From Kribbella flavida DSM 17836 (GTDB taxonomy: Bacteria; Actinomycetota; Actinomycetes; Propionibacteriales; Kribbellaceae), in the NCBI RefSeq assembly GCF_000024345.1, contig NC_013729.1:2914001-2978000 (forward strand): a DNA stretch of 64,000 nt, written 5' to 3'. Under the pieces are notes generated by a model. It did not search any database. It was not told the DNA's origin and worked only from the letters and a program-made list of their open reading frames with translations. Positions within the stretch are counted from its first letter, which is position 1; the number at the start of each line of letters is the position of its first letter. The translations under genes and the position numbers were made by a program. Positions 8,839-17,191 of this stretch are shown here, in pieces.

Positions 8839-9267
8839 GTGCCGCAACGCATCGGGTATCTGACCGGGGTCTTCGACCTGTTCCACGTGGGCCACCTGGA
8901 CCTGCTGGAGCAGGCTCGGCAGCAGTGCGACCGGCTCGTCGTCGGGGTGCTCACCGACGAGTGGGCGGTGGACGCCTGGGGTTCGCGGCCGTTCGTGCCG
9001 CTGGTCGAACGGGCGCAGATCCTCGACCAGCTGCGGTGCGTGGACGAGGTGGTCGTGGTGGACGGCGTCGAGGCCGGGTGGCTGACCGGCGTCCTGGGCG
9101 TCCGGACCGTGTTCGCCGCTGAGGGGACCGACGGGGTGCTCGGCGCTGACGAGCTGGACGGGATTCCCGTCCCGCTGATCAGCGCGCTGGCGGCCCGCCG
9201 TGCTTCCCGCAGCCAGATCCTGCGCGCCGCGATCGACCAGCGGCAGTCGCGCAGCTCGGTCGCATGA
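8839..9267 (+). CDS. Cytidylyltransferase-family protein (first of two)
   Basis: 142 residues from GTG 8839, which has GGGGGAG 6 nt upstream (GTG 8836 is an alternative). The N-terminal signature is GVFDLFHVGHLDLLEQA, the HxGH motif of the TagD/GCT nucleotidyltransferase superfamily that couples CTP to a phosphorylated alcohol. The second half differs from TagD: the usual KGDDY-like strand is replaced by FAAEGTDG and the STT motif by ARRASRSQIL, so substrate choice probably differs from its neighbour at 10025. The stop overlaps the next start by 4 nt. Product, perhaps a CDP-polyol, is inferred from context. Confidence 0.8.
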   Translation: MPQRIGYLTGVFDLFHVGHLDLLEQARQQCDRLVVGVLTDEWAVDAWGSRPFVPLVERAQILDQLRCVDEVVVVDGVEAGWLTGVLGVRTVFAAEGTDGVLGADELDGIPVPLISALAARRASRSQILRAAIDQRQSRSSVA

Positions 9268-10025
9268 CGCGCCGTTCGTACGCCGACGTGGTCGCCGAGC
9301 TGGTCCGCGCGCAGAAGCCGTCGGCCGGCACCCCGGCGTACTCGCGGTTCGTGAACCGCAAGCTCGGCCGCTACCTGGCCGCCGGCGCCTTCCTGGCCGG
9401 CCGGACACCGAACCAGGTGAGCCTGACCAGCGGCTTCTGCTCGCTGGCCGGCATCGTGCTGATCGCGACGGTCGAGCCGAGCCTTCCGTTGGCGCTGGGC
9501 GTCACCGCGCTGCTCGTGCTCGGCTACGCGCTGGACTCCGCGGACGGCCAGTTGGCGCGGCTGCGCGGTGGCGGTTCGCCGCTGGGCGAGTGGCTCGACC
9601 ACATGATCGACTGCGTCAAGATCGTGCTGCTGCACTCGGCGGTGCTGGTCTCGCTCTACCGCTTCGATGCCTTCGGCAATGACCTTGTGCTGCTGGTGCC
9701 GCTGGCCTACCTGTGCGTGTCGGCGGTGATGTTCTTCGGCCTGATCCTGATCGACCAGCTGCGCCGCCGCCACGGCGCCTCGACCGTCAACGTGCGCGGC
9801 GACTCGGTGCTGAAGTCGTTGCTGATCGCACCGACCGACTACGGCGTCCTGTGCCTGGTCTTCCTGGCCTTCGGGTGGCCGGAGATGTTCACCGCGCTGT
9901 ACGGGCTGCTGCTGGCGGCGAACCTGCTGTTCCTGCTGGCCGCGACCGCGAAGTGGTACCGCGAGATGGCCGCGCTGGCCCCGGCGGCCAAGGTCGCGAC
10001 GGCCTCGTCGGAGGTGCGCGGCTGA
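9264..10025 (+). CDS. CDP-alcohol phosphotransferase, membrane-embedded
   Basis: 253 residues with several hydrophobic segments. The complete family signature D-x2-DG-x2-AR-x8-G-x3-D-x3-D is present as DSADGQLAR, then G, EWLDHMID. Such enzymes transfer a phospho-alcohol from a CDP-activated donor to an acceptor alcohol in the membrane (as in phosphatidylglycerol-phosphate, phosphatidylinositol-phosphate or di-inositol-phosphate synthesis). Being sandwiched with 4-nt and 1-nt overlaps between two cytidylyltransferases, it most likely uses the CDP compound(s) they make. The specific alcohol and acceptor cannot be read from the sequence. Confidence 0.88.
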   Translation: MTRRSYADVVAELVRAQKPSAGTPAYSRFVNRKLGRYLAAGAFLAGRTPNQVSLTSGFCSLAGIVLIATVEPSLPLALGVTALLVLGYALDSADGQLARLRGGGSPLGEWLDHMIDCVKIVLLHSAVLVSLYRFDAFGNDLVLLVPLAYLCVSAVMFFGLILIDQLRRRHGASTVNVRGDSVLKSLLIAPTDYGVLCLVFLAFGWPEMFTALYGLLLAANLLFLLAATAKWYREMAALAPAAKVATASSEVRG

Positions 10026-10441
10026 TGGGTGTCGTCGGCTACGCACCAGGCGTCTACGACATGTTCCACATCGGTCACCTCAACATCCTGCGCCGGGCCA
10101 GCGAGCACTGCGACCACCTGATCGCCGGTGTCGTCGAGGACGACGTGGTGCAGCGGATCAAGGGCAGGCCGCCGGTGGTGCCGCACGACGAGCGAATGGA
10201 GGTCCTGCGCGCGATCGGGCTGGTCGACGAGGTGGTCAGCGACTGGTCCAGCGACAAGTTCGAGATGTGGAAGCAGCTGCGGTACGACGTGCTGTTCAAG
10301 GGTGACGACTGGAAGGGCACCGAGAAGGGGCTCCGGCTGGAGAAGCTGCTCGGCGAGGTCGGTGCCCGCGTGCACTACTTCCCCTACACCGCGTCGACGT
10401 CGAGCACGGATCTGCGCCGGCTGCTGGAGGGCACGCTGTGA
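10025..10441 (+). CDS. Glycerol-3-phosphate cytidylyltransferase-like protein (second of two)
   Basis: 138 residues. ATG 10025 shares one base with the preceding stop. It carries the whole TagD-type set: GVYDMFHIGHLNILRRA (HxGH), the RIKGRPPVVPHDERMEVL segment, LFKGDDWKG and the C-terminal STSSTDLRRLL that binds CTP phosphates. It probably forms a CDP-activated polyol such as CDP-glycerol, but related enzymes use ribitol-, inositol- or ethanolamine-phosphate. It is translationally coupled (GTGA overlap) to the following glycosyltransferase. Confidence 0.85.
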   Translation: MGVVGYAPGVYDMFHIGHLNILRRASEHCDHLIAGVVEDDVVQRIKGRPPVVPHDERMEVLRAIGLVDEVVSDWSSDKFEMWKQLRYDVLFKGDDWKGTEKGLRLEKLLGEVGARVHYFPYTASTSSTDLRRLLEGTL

Positions 10442-11634
10442 CCGCGCCGCGCCCGAAGGTGCTGATCAGCGCGTACGCGTGCCGGCCGACGGGTGGTTCC
10501 GAGCCGGGCGCCGGCTGGGCGTGGGCGAAGGCGGCCGCGCGCGACCACGACGTCTGGTTGCTGACCCGGGGCAAGTTCGCCCCCGAGATCGCCGAGGAGC
10601 TGGCGGTCCGGCCGGTGCCGGGACTGACCCTCGTACCGCTGGAGCTGCCGAAGTGGCTGCTGAAGCTGCGGCGCCGGCACGCGGACGTCTACTGGTACTA
10701 CCCGCTCTGGCAGCGGCTCGCGGGCCGGACGGCCGAGCGGCTGCACCAGCAGCACGGGTTCGACGTCGTGCACCACCTGACGTTCGCGGTCGACTGGATG
10801 CCGGCCGGGGTGGTCCGGCGGTCGACGGCGAAGGTGATCTGGGGACCGGTCGGCGGGTCGACCGCGGTGCCGTTGCCGATGGCGCACTGGCTGGGGCCGC
10901 GCGGGCTGGCCGGCGAGCTGGTCCGGCGTGCGTGGACCGGGGTGGCCCGCAGGGTGGTCGGCCGGCACCTGGCCCAGACCGCGGACCTGGTCGTCGCGCA
11001 GAACAACGACGTCGCCGAGCAGTTCGCGCCGCACGCCCGCGAGCTGGTCGTGCAGCCGAACGTCGCGATCCGCCGCTTCGCCAGCGCCTCCGGACCGTAC
11101 GAGCCGTACGGCGGGCCCGGCGAGAAGACGGCGCTGTTCGTCGGCCGGCTGATCCCGTGGAAGGGCCTGCTGCTCGCGATCAGCGCGCTGGCCCGGCCGG
11201 AAGCCGCGCACTGGGAGCTGCGGGTCATCGGCGACGGGCCGGACTGGCGCCGCGCCGAACGCCACGCCGAGCAGCTCGGCGTCCGGGACCGGGTCGAGTT
11301 CGTCGGTCAGCTGCCGCGCGAGGAGGTACTCGCCGCGCTGCTGCGCGCGGATGCGTTGCTCGCCCCCTCGCTGCGCGAAGCCGCCGGGTGGGCCGTCACC
11401 GAGGCGCTGGCCAGCGGCTGCCCGGTGGTCTGCGTCGACCGCGGCGGCCCGTCGGTCATCGTCGGCCCGGGCGAAGGGGTCGCCGTACCGTGGCGCGGCG
11501 ACGTCGTCGGCGAACTGGCCCGCGGCCTGGCCTCCCTCACCGGCCGCATCCACCCCGTCGACCGCTGGGGCCCCGACCGCCTCCCCGCCCTGCTCGCAAC
11601 CTGGTACAACAACTCCACCCGCGTCCCCCAGTAA
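10438..11634 (+). CDS. Glycosyltransferase, GT4 type (end of cassette)
   Basis: 398 residues, GT-B fold. The N-terminus reads VLISAYACRPTGGSEPGAGW, the GSEPG loop being typical of one GT4 subgroup. The C-terminal domain has FVGRLIPWKGLLLAI, VIGDGPDW and SLREAAGWAVTEALASGCP (EX7E region). It lacks membrane spans, so it is a cytoplasmic or peripheral enzyme. Its GTG start overlaps the cytidylyltransferase stop by 4 nt, which ties it to the CDP-alcohol genes. The sugar donor and acceptor are unknown. Confidence 0.87.
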   Translation: MTAPRPKVLISAYACRPTGGSEPGAGWAWAKAAARDHDVWLLTRGKFAPEIAEELAVRPVPGLTLVPLELPKWLLKLRRRHADVYWYYPLWQRLAGRTAERLHQQHGFDVVHHLTFAVDWMPAGVVRRSTAKVIWGPVGGSTAVPLPMAHWLGPRGLAGELVRRAWTGVARRVVGRHLAQTADLVVAQNNDVAEQFAPHARELVVQPNVAIRRFASASGPYEPYGGPGEKTALFVGRLIPWKGLLLAISALARPEAAHWELRVIGDGPDWRRAERHAEQLGVRDRVEFVGQLPREEVLAALLRADALLAPSLREAAGWAVTEALASGCPVVCVDRGGPSVIVGPGEGVAVPWRGDVVGELARGLASLTGRIHPVDRWGPDRLPALLATWYNNSTRVPQ

Positions 11635-11720
11635 CCCTGCCACCCACCCGACCCCACCCAGCTCCACCCGCCCCGGTCGGGCTCCTGCTCTCGCCCCGCC
11701 CGCCGGTCCGTCCTGGCCGC

Positions 11721-11809
11721 GTCCGGTGGGTTGACCCACCGGACGCATGGTTGGCCCATCGGATTTTGGTGGGCCAACCATGCATCTCAGGGGTTGACCC
11801 AGCAGACGC
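11721..11809. repeat. Cluster of two palindromes and a flanking direct repeat
   Basis: Two perfect hairpins stand back to back: 11721-11744 (11-bp arms GTCCGGTGGGT / ACCCACCGGAC, 2-nt centre) and 11745-11783 (14-bp arms GCATGGTTGGCCCA / TGGGCCAACCATGC, 11-nt loop). The block GGGTTGACCCA plus GACGC at 11728-11746 recurs with two changes at 11791-11809. It lies between the convergent glycosyltransferase and nadA genes, so a bidirectional terminator is the simplest reading. The direct repeat flanking an inverted repeat could also mark a REP/MITE-like element. Confidence 0.75.
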
Positions 11810-11908
11810 GAGGGGCGCGGATGGGATGCGGCGCGGATGGGGATGCGGGGAGCTGGCGCGGGTGGGATGTGCGAGGTGGGCGGGGGAGGGGAAGCCGGGG
11901 AGCTGAGC

Positions 11909-13090
11909 TCAGTCGCGGGCGGTTTTGCCGGGGAGGGCGAGCATGCGGTCGAGCGCGATCTTGGCGTAGTGCTCGGTGTCGGCGTCGACCTTGATCGGGT
12001 TGACGACGTGACCGGCGACCAGGTTCTCCAGCGTCCAGACGAAGTGCGGCAGGTCGATCCGGTTCATCGTCGCGCAGTAGCAGACCGTCTTGTCGAGAAA
12101 GACGATGTTCTTGTCGGGGTGCTGCTTGGCCAGCCGCTGGACCAGGTTCAGCTCGGTCCCGATCGCCCAGGACGTGCCGGGCTCGGCCTGGTCGAGCACG
12201 GTGATGATGTACTCCGTCGAGCCGACCAGGTCGGCCTTCGTGACCACGTCGTGCCGGCACTCGGGGTGCACGAGCACCTTGACCCCGGGGACCCGGGCGC
12301 GGACGTCGTCCACCGACTCCGGCGTGAACCGGCCGTGCACCGAGCAGTGCCCGCGCCACAGGATCATCTTCGCGTTCGCGAGCTGCTCCGCGGTCAGGCC
12401 GCCGCCCGGCTTGTGCGGGTCGTAGACGACGCACTCGTCCAGGCCGATGCCCAGCTTCAGCACCGCGGTGTTGCGGCCGAGGTGCTGGTCGGGCAGGAAG
12501 AGCACCTTCTGGCCCTGCTGGAAGGCCCAGTCGAGCGCGACGTCGGCGTTGCTCGACGTACAGACCGCGCCGCCGTTGCGGCCGCAGAACGCCTTGATGT
12601 CCGCGCTGGAGTTCATGTAGGTGACCGGCACGGTGACGTCCGCGACGCCGGCGTCGGCGAGCGCGTCCCAGGCCGCCTCGACCTGCTGGATCCGGGCCAT
12701 GTCGGCCATCGAGCAGCCGGCCGCCAGGTCGGGCAGGATCACCGTCTGGTTGTCGTTGGTGAGGATGTCGGCCGACTCGGCCATGAAGTGCACGCCGCAG
12801 AACACGATGTACGGCGCGTCCGGCCGGTTCGCCGCGTCCCGGGCCAGCTTGAACGAGTCACCGGTGACGTCCGCGAACTGGATCACCTCGTCGCGCTGGT
12901 AGTGGTGGCCGAGCACGAACACCTGGTCGCCGAGCGCCGCCTTGGCCTTCAGCGCCCGCTCGACCAGGTCCGGGTCGGACGCCGGCGGCAGGGCGCCGGG
13001 GCACTCCACCCCGCGCTCGGAGTGCGGGTCGGTGTCCCGGCCCAGGAACAGCAGCGGAAGGGACTTCGAGCTGTCTGCGATTGTCGTCAC
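11909..13090 (-). CDS. nadA: Quinolinate synthase NadA
   Basis: 393 residues. NadA condenses iminoaspartate with dihydroxyacetone phosphate to quinolinate, the committed step of de novo NAD synthesis, using a [4Fe-4S] cluster. Visible signatures include FVLGHHYQRDEVIQFAD, FCGVHFMAESADIL, DLAAGCSMADM, HPECRHDV and the C-terminal FLDKTVCYCATMN; the family Cys ligands are among these. Start is GTG 13090. nadB and nadC are not adjacent in the window. Divergent from the FAD oxidoreductase gene. Confidence 0.96.
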   Translation of the reverse strand: MTTIADSSKSLPLLFLGRDTDPHSERGVECPGALPPASDPDLVERALKAKAALGDQVFVLGHHYQRDEVIQFADVTGDSFKLARDAANRPDAPYIVFCGVHFMAESADILTNDNQTVILPDLAAGCSMADMARIQQVEAAWDALADAGVADVTVPVTYMNSSADIKAFCGRNGGAVCTSSNADVALDWAFQQGQKVLFLPDQHLGRNTAVLKLGIGLDECVVYDPHKPGGGLTAEQLANAKMILWRGHCSVHGRFTPESVDDVRARVPGVKVLVHPECRHDVVTKADLVGSTEYIITVLDQAEPGTSWAIGTELNLVQRLAKQHPDKNIVFLDKTVCYCATMNRIDLPHFVWTLENLVAGHVVNPIKVDADTEHYAKIALDRMLALPGKTARD

Positions 13091-13203
13091 GTCAACATCG
13101 TGCCACGTCCGCGGGCCCTGACCGCGTGGTGCGCGTCACTGCCCAGAATGCGAAACCTCTGCAGCTCCCGGGGCGGATCGGTGGCTTGTGCAAGCATCGG
13201 CGA

Positions 13204-14520
13204 ATGGGTGATGTCGTTGTGGTCGGTGCAGGGCTGGCTGGACTCAACTGCGCGCTCGCGCTGCAGGAGGCGGGCGTGTCGGTCACCGTCCTGGAAGCAC
13301 ATGACACGGTCGGTGGACGCGTGCGGACCGACGTCATCGACGGTTACCGCTGCGACCGTGGTTTCCAGTTGCTGAACCCGGCCTATCCCGCCGTCCGCCG
13401 GTACGTCGACCTCGCCGCGCTCGACCTGCAACCGTTCGCCGCCGGCGTCGCCGTCGCGGGCCACGCCGGTACGACGGTCCTGGGCGATCCCCGCCGCGCG
13501 CCGCACCTGGTCCCGCGCACTCTGCTGAGCGGCTATCTCCACCCGAAGGAACTCGCCCGCCTGACCACCTGGGCAGCGCCCGCCCTCGGCCCGGTCAACC
13601 GCCTCCTCCCGGCTCAGGCGGCGTGCGGTGACGACCACCGCGACGCCCGGCGTCAGGGCGGCGGCCCCACCGGCGACCGGCCGTCGAACGTTGATCCTCG
13701 CCCGAGCGGCGGCCGCTTGGACGTCTCGCTCGCGGAGTCGCTGGATGCGGCCGGCGTGGACGGCCCCTTGCGCAGAGAGGTCCTGGAGCCGTTCCTCGCC
13801 GGCGTGCTTGCCTCCGACGACGGGACGACCTCGGCCGCCTTCGTGCGGCTCCTGTTGCGGAGCTTCCTGCTCGGCACGCCCAGTCTCCCGGCGCAGGGGA
13901 TGAGCGCGTTGCCCGAGCAGTTGGCCGCTCGCCTCACCGAGCCGGTCCACCTCGACGTCCAGGTGACCGGCCTGACCTCCCCGGCCGTCGTACGCACTAC
14001 CACAGGCGAACTGCGGGCCCGAGCCGTGGTGGTGGCGACAGACCCGTCGACGGCGGAGGACCTGCTCGGTGTGAAGGCGCCCCGGATGAAGGGTCTGAGC
14101 ACTTACTGGTTCGCGACCGACGAGGCGCCGCGCACCGACAAGGTGCTGGTGGTGGACGGCCGCCGCAACGGGCCGGTGGTCAACACCGCCGTGATGTCGA
14201 CCGTGGCACCGGCGTACGCGCCGGCGGGTCGGCACCTGATCCAGGCGACCACGCTGTGGCCGACCGACGCGAGCGAGAGCGAGGTCCGCATCCAGCTCAC
14301 CCGGATGTACGGCCGCTCCGCCGGGGCGTGGGAGCTCGTCGTCCGGCACGACATCCCGCACGCGCTCCCGCACCAGCCCCCGCCGCTGAACCACCGGCAG
14401 CCGGTCGAGCTCGGCGACGGCGTCTTCGTCGCGGGCGACCACCGCGACACGGCGTCGCTGCAAGGCGCCCTGGTCTCCGGCCGCCGGGCCGCCAACGCCG
14501 TGCTCCGGTCGCTGCGCTGA
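13204..14520 (+). CDS. FAD-dependent amine-oxidase-fold oxidoreductase
   Basis: 438 residues. The N-terminal dinucleotide-binding motif GAGLAGLNCALALQEAG and the GG motif VGGRVRTDVIDGYRCDRGFQ are those of the protoporphyrinogen oxidase / phytoene desaturase / monoamine oxidase superfamily. The C-terminus has the FAD-closing segment VFVAGDHRDTASLQGALVSG. An insert around residues 140-180 is rich in Arg/Pro/Gly. ATG 13204 is the only start that keeps the FAD motif at the N-terminus; no strong ribosome-binding site precedes it. The substrate is unknown; there are no carotenoid or haem genes nearby. Confidence 0.82.
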   Translation: MGDVVVVGAGLAGLNCALALQEAGVSVTVLEAHDTVGGRVRTDVIDGYRCDRGFQLLNPAYPAVRRYVDLAALDLQPFAAGVAVAGHAGTTVLGDPRRAPHLVPRTLLSGYLHPKELARLTTWAAPALGPVNRLLPAQAACGDDHRDARRQGGGPTGDRPSNVDPRPSGGRLDVSLAESLDAAGVDGPLRREVLEPFLAGVLASDDGTTSAAFVRLLLRSFLLGTPSLPAQGMSALPEQLAARLTEPVHLDVQVTGLTSPAVVRTTTGELRARAVVVATDPSTAEDLLGVKAPRMKGLSTYWFATDEAPRTDKVLVVDGRRNGPVVNTAVMSTVAPAYAPAGRHLIQATTLWPTDASESEVRIQLTRMYGRSAGAWELVVRHDIPHALPHQPPPLNHRQPVELGDGVFVAGDHRDTASLQGALVSGRRAANAVLRSLR

Positions 14521-14535
14521 CCCCTGGTTCGCAGG

Positions 14536-15060
14536 TCAGGCCGGTCGGTTGAAGTACGGCCCGGCCAGCCCGTACGCCGTGGGCAGCAGCGGCACGTGGT
14601 TCGCGATCACCGGCAGCTCGGCGGCTTCGGCGGCGGTGAACCAGCCGATCTCCGTGACCTCGTCCGACACTCCGGCGGTCCCGGCGACGATCTCGGCGCG
14701 GAACAGCACGCCGAGAATCTGCACGCGGTTGCCGTCCGGGTACACCACGACGATGTCCGGGTCCGAGTAGACGCCGAGCAACTCGGTCGCCCGCACGGTC
14801 AGCCCGGTCTCCTCCAGGACCTCGCGCTCCGCGGTCTCGGCCGGTCGCTCACCCGGGTCGATCCCGCCGCCCGGCAGACACCATTCCCCGTTGTCGCTGC
14901 GCCGCGTCAGCAGCAGCCGCTCACCGTCCAGCACCGCCGCCGTCGCCCCCGGACGCAGGACCGCGCCCGCCCCGATCCGTACGCCGTACTCGTGCCTCGC
15001 CCGCGGCCTCTCGCCGTCGGCAGCTCCCGGGTGCCGAAGGGCTGACGGCGTGTCGGTCAT
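14536..15060 (-). CDS. NUDIX hydrolase
   Basis: 174 residues with a complete Nudix box, starting GGIDPGERPAE and ending REVLEETGL (G-x5-E-x7-REUxEExGU), which hydrolyses a nucleoside diphosphate linked to another moiety. The core LLLTRRSDNGEWCLPGGG is of the MutT-like type. Its ATG overlaps the stop of the endonuclease V gene (ATGA), so the two are translated from one mRNA. That pairing suggests nucleotide-pool or DNA-damage sanitation, but the substrate is not predictable. Confidence 0.88.
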   Translation of the reverse strand: MTDTPSALRHPGAADGERPRARHEYGVRIGAGAVLRPGATAAVLDGERLLLTRRSDNGEWCLPGGGIDPGERPAETAEREVLEETGLTVRATELLGVYSDPDIVVVYPDGNRVQILGVLFRAEIVAGTAGVSDEVTEIGWFTAAEAAELPVIANHVPLLPTAYGLAGPYFNRPA

Positions 15061-15728
15061 CGGGCCGTCTCCTCGTCCTGGCTGTCCTTGAGCGCCTGCC
15101 GGCAGACGCGGTCGGCGGCCCGGGTGGTCTCCGGCAGGCGGTAGCGCGGTGTCAGGTCGAGCACTCGCGCCACCGCGGTGGCGAGGTCGACCCGATGCCC
15201 GACTGAGACGAACACCGGCTTGGTTTTGTTCTGGGTCCGCAGAGCCTTTCCGACGACCTCTCCGTCGAGCAGCAGCTCGCTGGCATCACCACGCCGGGGC
15301 CCGGGCTCCTGCCACGTCCCGACGAACGCCGTCTTCGCCACCCCGACGCTCGGCAGCCCCGTCACCACGCCCAGATGGCAGGCGAGCCCGAAGCGCCGCG
15401 GATGAGCGAGCCCCTGCCCGTCACACACCAGCAGTTCCGGCGTGGTCCGCAGCCGCTCCAGCGCGGTCAGCAACCCCGGCACCTCGCGGAACGCGAACAG
15501 CCCCGGCACGTACGGGAACGCCGTCCGTCCCAGCACGACGGCCCGGTCGACCACCTCGAGCCCGTCCAGCACGACCACCGCCGCGGCGAACTCGTCGCCG
15601 GCGTACGCGACGTCCAGCCCCGCGACGTACCGCGGTTGCTGCGGTCCAGGGCCCGCGGTGTCGACCTGGCTCCGCAGGCTCTCCTGCACCGCGATCGCTT
15701 GCTCGACTGTTTCCGGCCCGGTGTGCAT
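15057..15728 (-). CDS. nfi: Endonuclease V (deoxyinosine 3' endonuclease)
   Basis: 223 residues, usual length. Endonuclease V nicks DNA one base 3' of deoxyinosine and other deaminated bases. The conserved elements are VAGLDVAYAGDEFAAAVVVL (active-site Asp), FREVPGLLTALERL, LLVCDGQGLAHPRRFGLA (second Asp and the wedge region) and VGVAKTAFVG. ATG 15728 is chosen because homology begins just after it; an in-frame start at 15779 would add an Arg-rich extension. It forms a two-gene operon with the NUDIX hydrolase. Confidence 0.93.
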   Translation of the reverse strand: MHTGPETVEQAIAVQESLRSQVDTAGPGPQQPRYVAGLDVAYAGDEFAAAVVVLDGLEVVDRAVVLGRTAFPYVPGLFAFREVPGLLTALERLRTTPELLVCDGQGLAHPRRFGLACHLGVVTGLPSVGVAKTAFVGTWQEPGPRRGDASELLLDGEVVGKALRTQNKTKPVFVSVGHRVDLATAVARVLDLTPRYRLPETTRAADRVCRQALKDSQDEETAR

Positions 15729-15897
15729 CGGCCGCACGCTACGCCTTCGACGACGCGCGCCACCGGCGTGGTCGGTCATAGCCGCCGGCTATGGCAGGAG
15801 CGAGCAAGCGGGTTCGGTCGCCGGAGCCCTCAGGCACGGCGTCCGCTGGGTGGCCGCGATGGGGTGGAAGCGGCGCCGGGTTTGCGAGGATGGGCGC

Positions 15898-16992
15898 ATG
15901 CGCGTGCTGATTGCTCCGGACAAGTTCGCTGGAACGCTGACGGCGGTCGAGGCCGCGGCCGCGATCGAGGAGGGGTGGCGGCGGCGGGATCCGGACGCCG
16001 AGGTGCTGGTGGCGCCGATGGCCGACGGCGGGCCGGGCTTCATCGACGTGCTCGCGGCCGTTGTCGACGGCACCTTGTTGTCGGTGACCGTGCGCGGACC
16101 GCTCGGCGGGGAGGTCCCGGCGACGGTGCTGGTGGCCGGCGAGACGGCGTACGTGGAGACCGCGCAGGCGTGCGGGCTGCACCTGGTCGAGCCCGGGGAC
16201 CGCCGCCCCGAGGACGGTACGACGTACGGCGTCGGCCAGCTGATCGCGGCCGCGGTGGACGCGGGGGCGAAGCGGATCATTCTCGGGCTCGGTGGCTCCG
16301 GCACGAACGACGCCGGCGCGGGCCTGCTCGCGGCGCTCGGCGCGACAGGGCAGGGCGGCCGGCTGGACGCGGGCGCGACCGGCCTGGCCGCGCTGACTGC
16401 CGTGGACCTGGAGCCCGCGCGCAGCCGGATGGCCGGGATCGAGTTCGTCGCCGCCAGCGACGTGGAGAACCCGATGCTCGGACTGCGCGGCGCCACCAAC
16501 GTGTTCGGCAGCCAGAAGGGCCTGACCGACGAGCGCAAGCCGGAGGTGGACGGCTGGCTCACCCGGTTCGCCGAGCTGGCCGGCCGCAAGACCGCGGACC
16601 AGAAGGGCGCGGGCGCGGCCGGCGGCCTCGGGTACGCGCTGCTGCTGCTCGGCGCCGAGCGGGTGTCCGGGATCGACCTGGTCGCCGAGCTGACCGGGCT
16701 GAAGGACAAGGCCGGCCGGGTGGACCTGGTGCTGTCCGGCGAGGGCGCGTTCGACTTCCAGTCCCGCGACGGCAAGGTGATCGCCGGGGTCGCGAAGGTG
16801 GCCAACGACGCGATGCGGCCGTGCGTGGTGCTGGCCGGCAAGGTGCTGATCGGCGCCCGCGAGATGCGCACGATGGGCGTGGAGTCGGCGTACTCGCTGG
16901 TCGACGCGGTCGGCGAGGAGCGGGCGTTCGCCGACCCGCACGGCTCGCTGGCGGCGGTCGCCGAACGCGTCGCCCGGACCTGGGCGCGCTGA
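15898..16992 (+). CDS. glxK: Glycerate kinase
   Basis: 364 residues of glycerate kinase family 1. It phosphorylates D-glycerate to 2- or 3-phosphoglycerate, joining glyoxylate/tartronate or glucarate breakdown to glycolysis. Family motifs are the N-terminal VLIAPDKFAGTLTAVEAA, PMADGGPG, GLGGSGTNDAGAGLLAALG, NVFGSQKG and SGEGAFDFQS. ATG 15898 starts directly at the conserved N-terminus. It is monocistronic here, between the divergent endonuclease V operon and the iron-sulfur insertion gene. Confidence 0.93.
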   Translation: MRVLIAPDKFAGTLTAVEAAAAIEEGWRRRDPDAEVLVAPMADGGPGFIDVLAAVVDGTLLSVTVRGPLGGEVPATVLVAGETAYVETAQACGLHLVEPGDRRPEDGTTYGVGQLIAAAVDAGAKRIILGLGGSGTNDAGAGLLAALGATGQGGRLDAGATGLAALTAVDLEPARSRMAGIEFVAASDVENPMLGLRGATNVFGSQKGLTDERKPEVDGWLTRFAELAGRKTADQKGAGAAGGLGYALLLLGAERVSGIDLVAELTGLKDKAGRVDLVLSGEGAFDFQSRDGKVIAGVAKVANDAMRPCVVLAGKVLIGAREMRTMGVESAYSLVDAVGEERAFADPHGSLAAVAERVARTWAR

Positions 16993-17191
16993 CCGGGCGG
17001 TCCGGCGGGCCGCCCGGGCAGCGCCGCGGCCGGGTCCACCGGGTGAGGCGCGTGGTTGATCCCCGAAATTCGTGTGCGACCATGGGAATGGAACCGGACC
17101 GGTCAGCGTTGGCCCGGTTGACAGCGGAACTTCCGCGCGCGGCCACCTGCCCACCAGCGGCCGGGCGCTCAAGAGATGACTGGAGTCAGGA

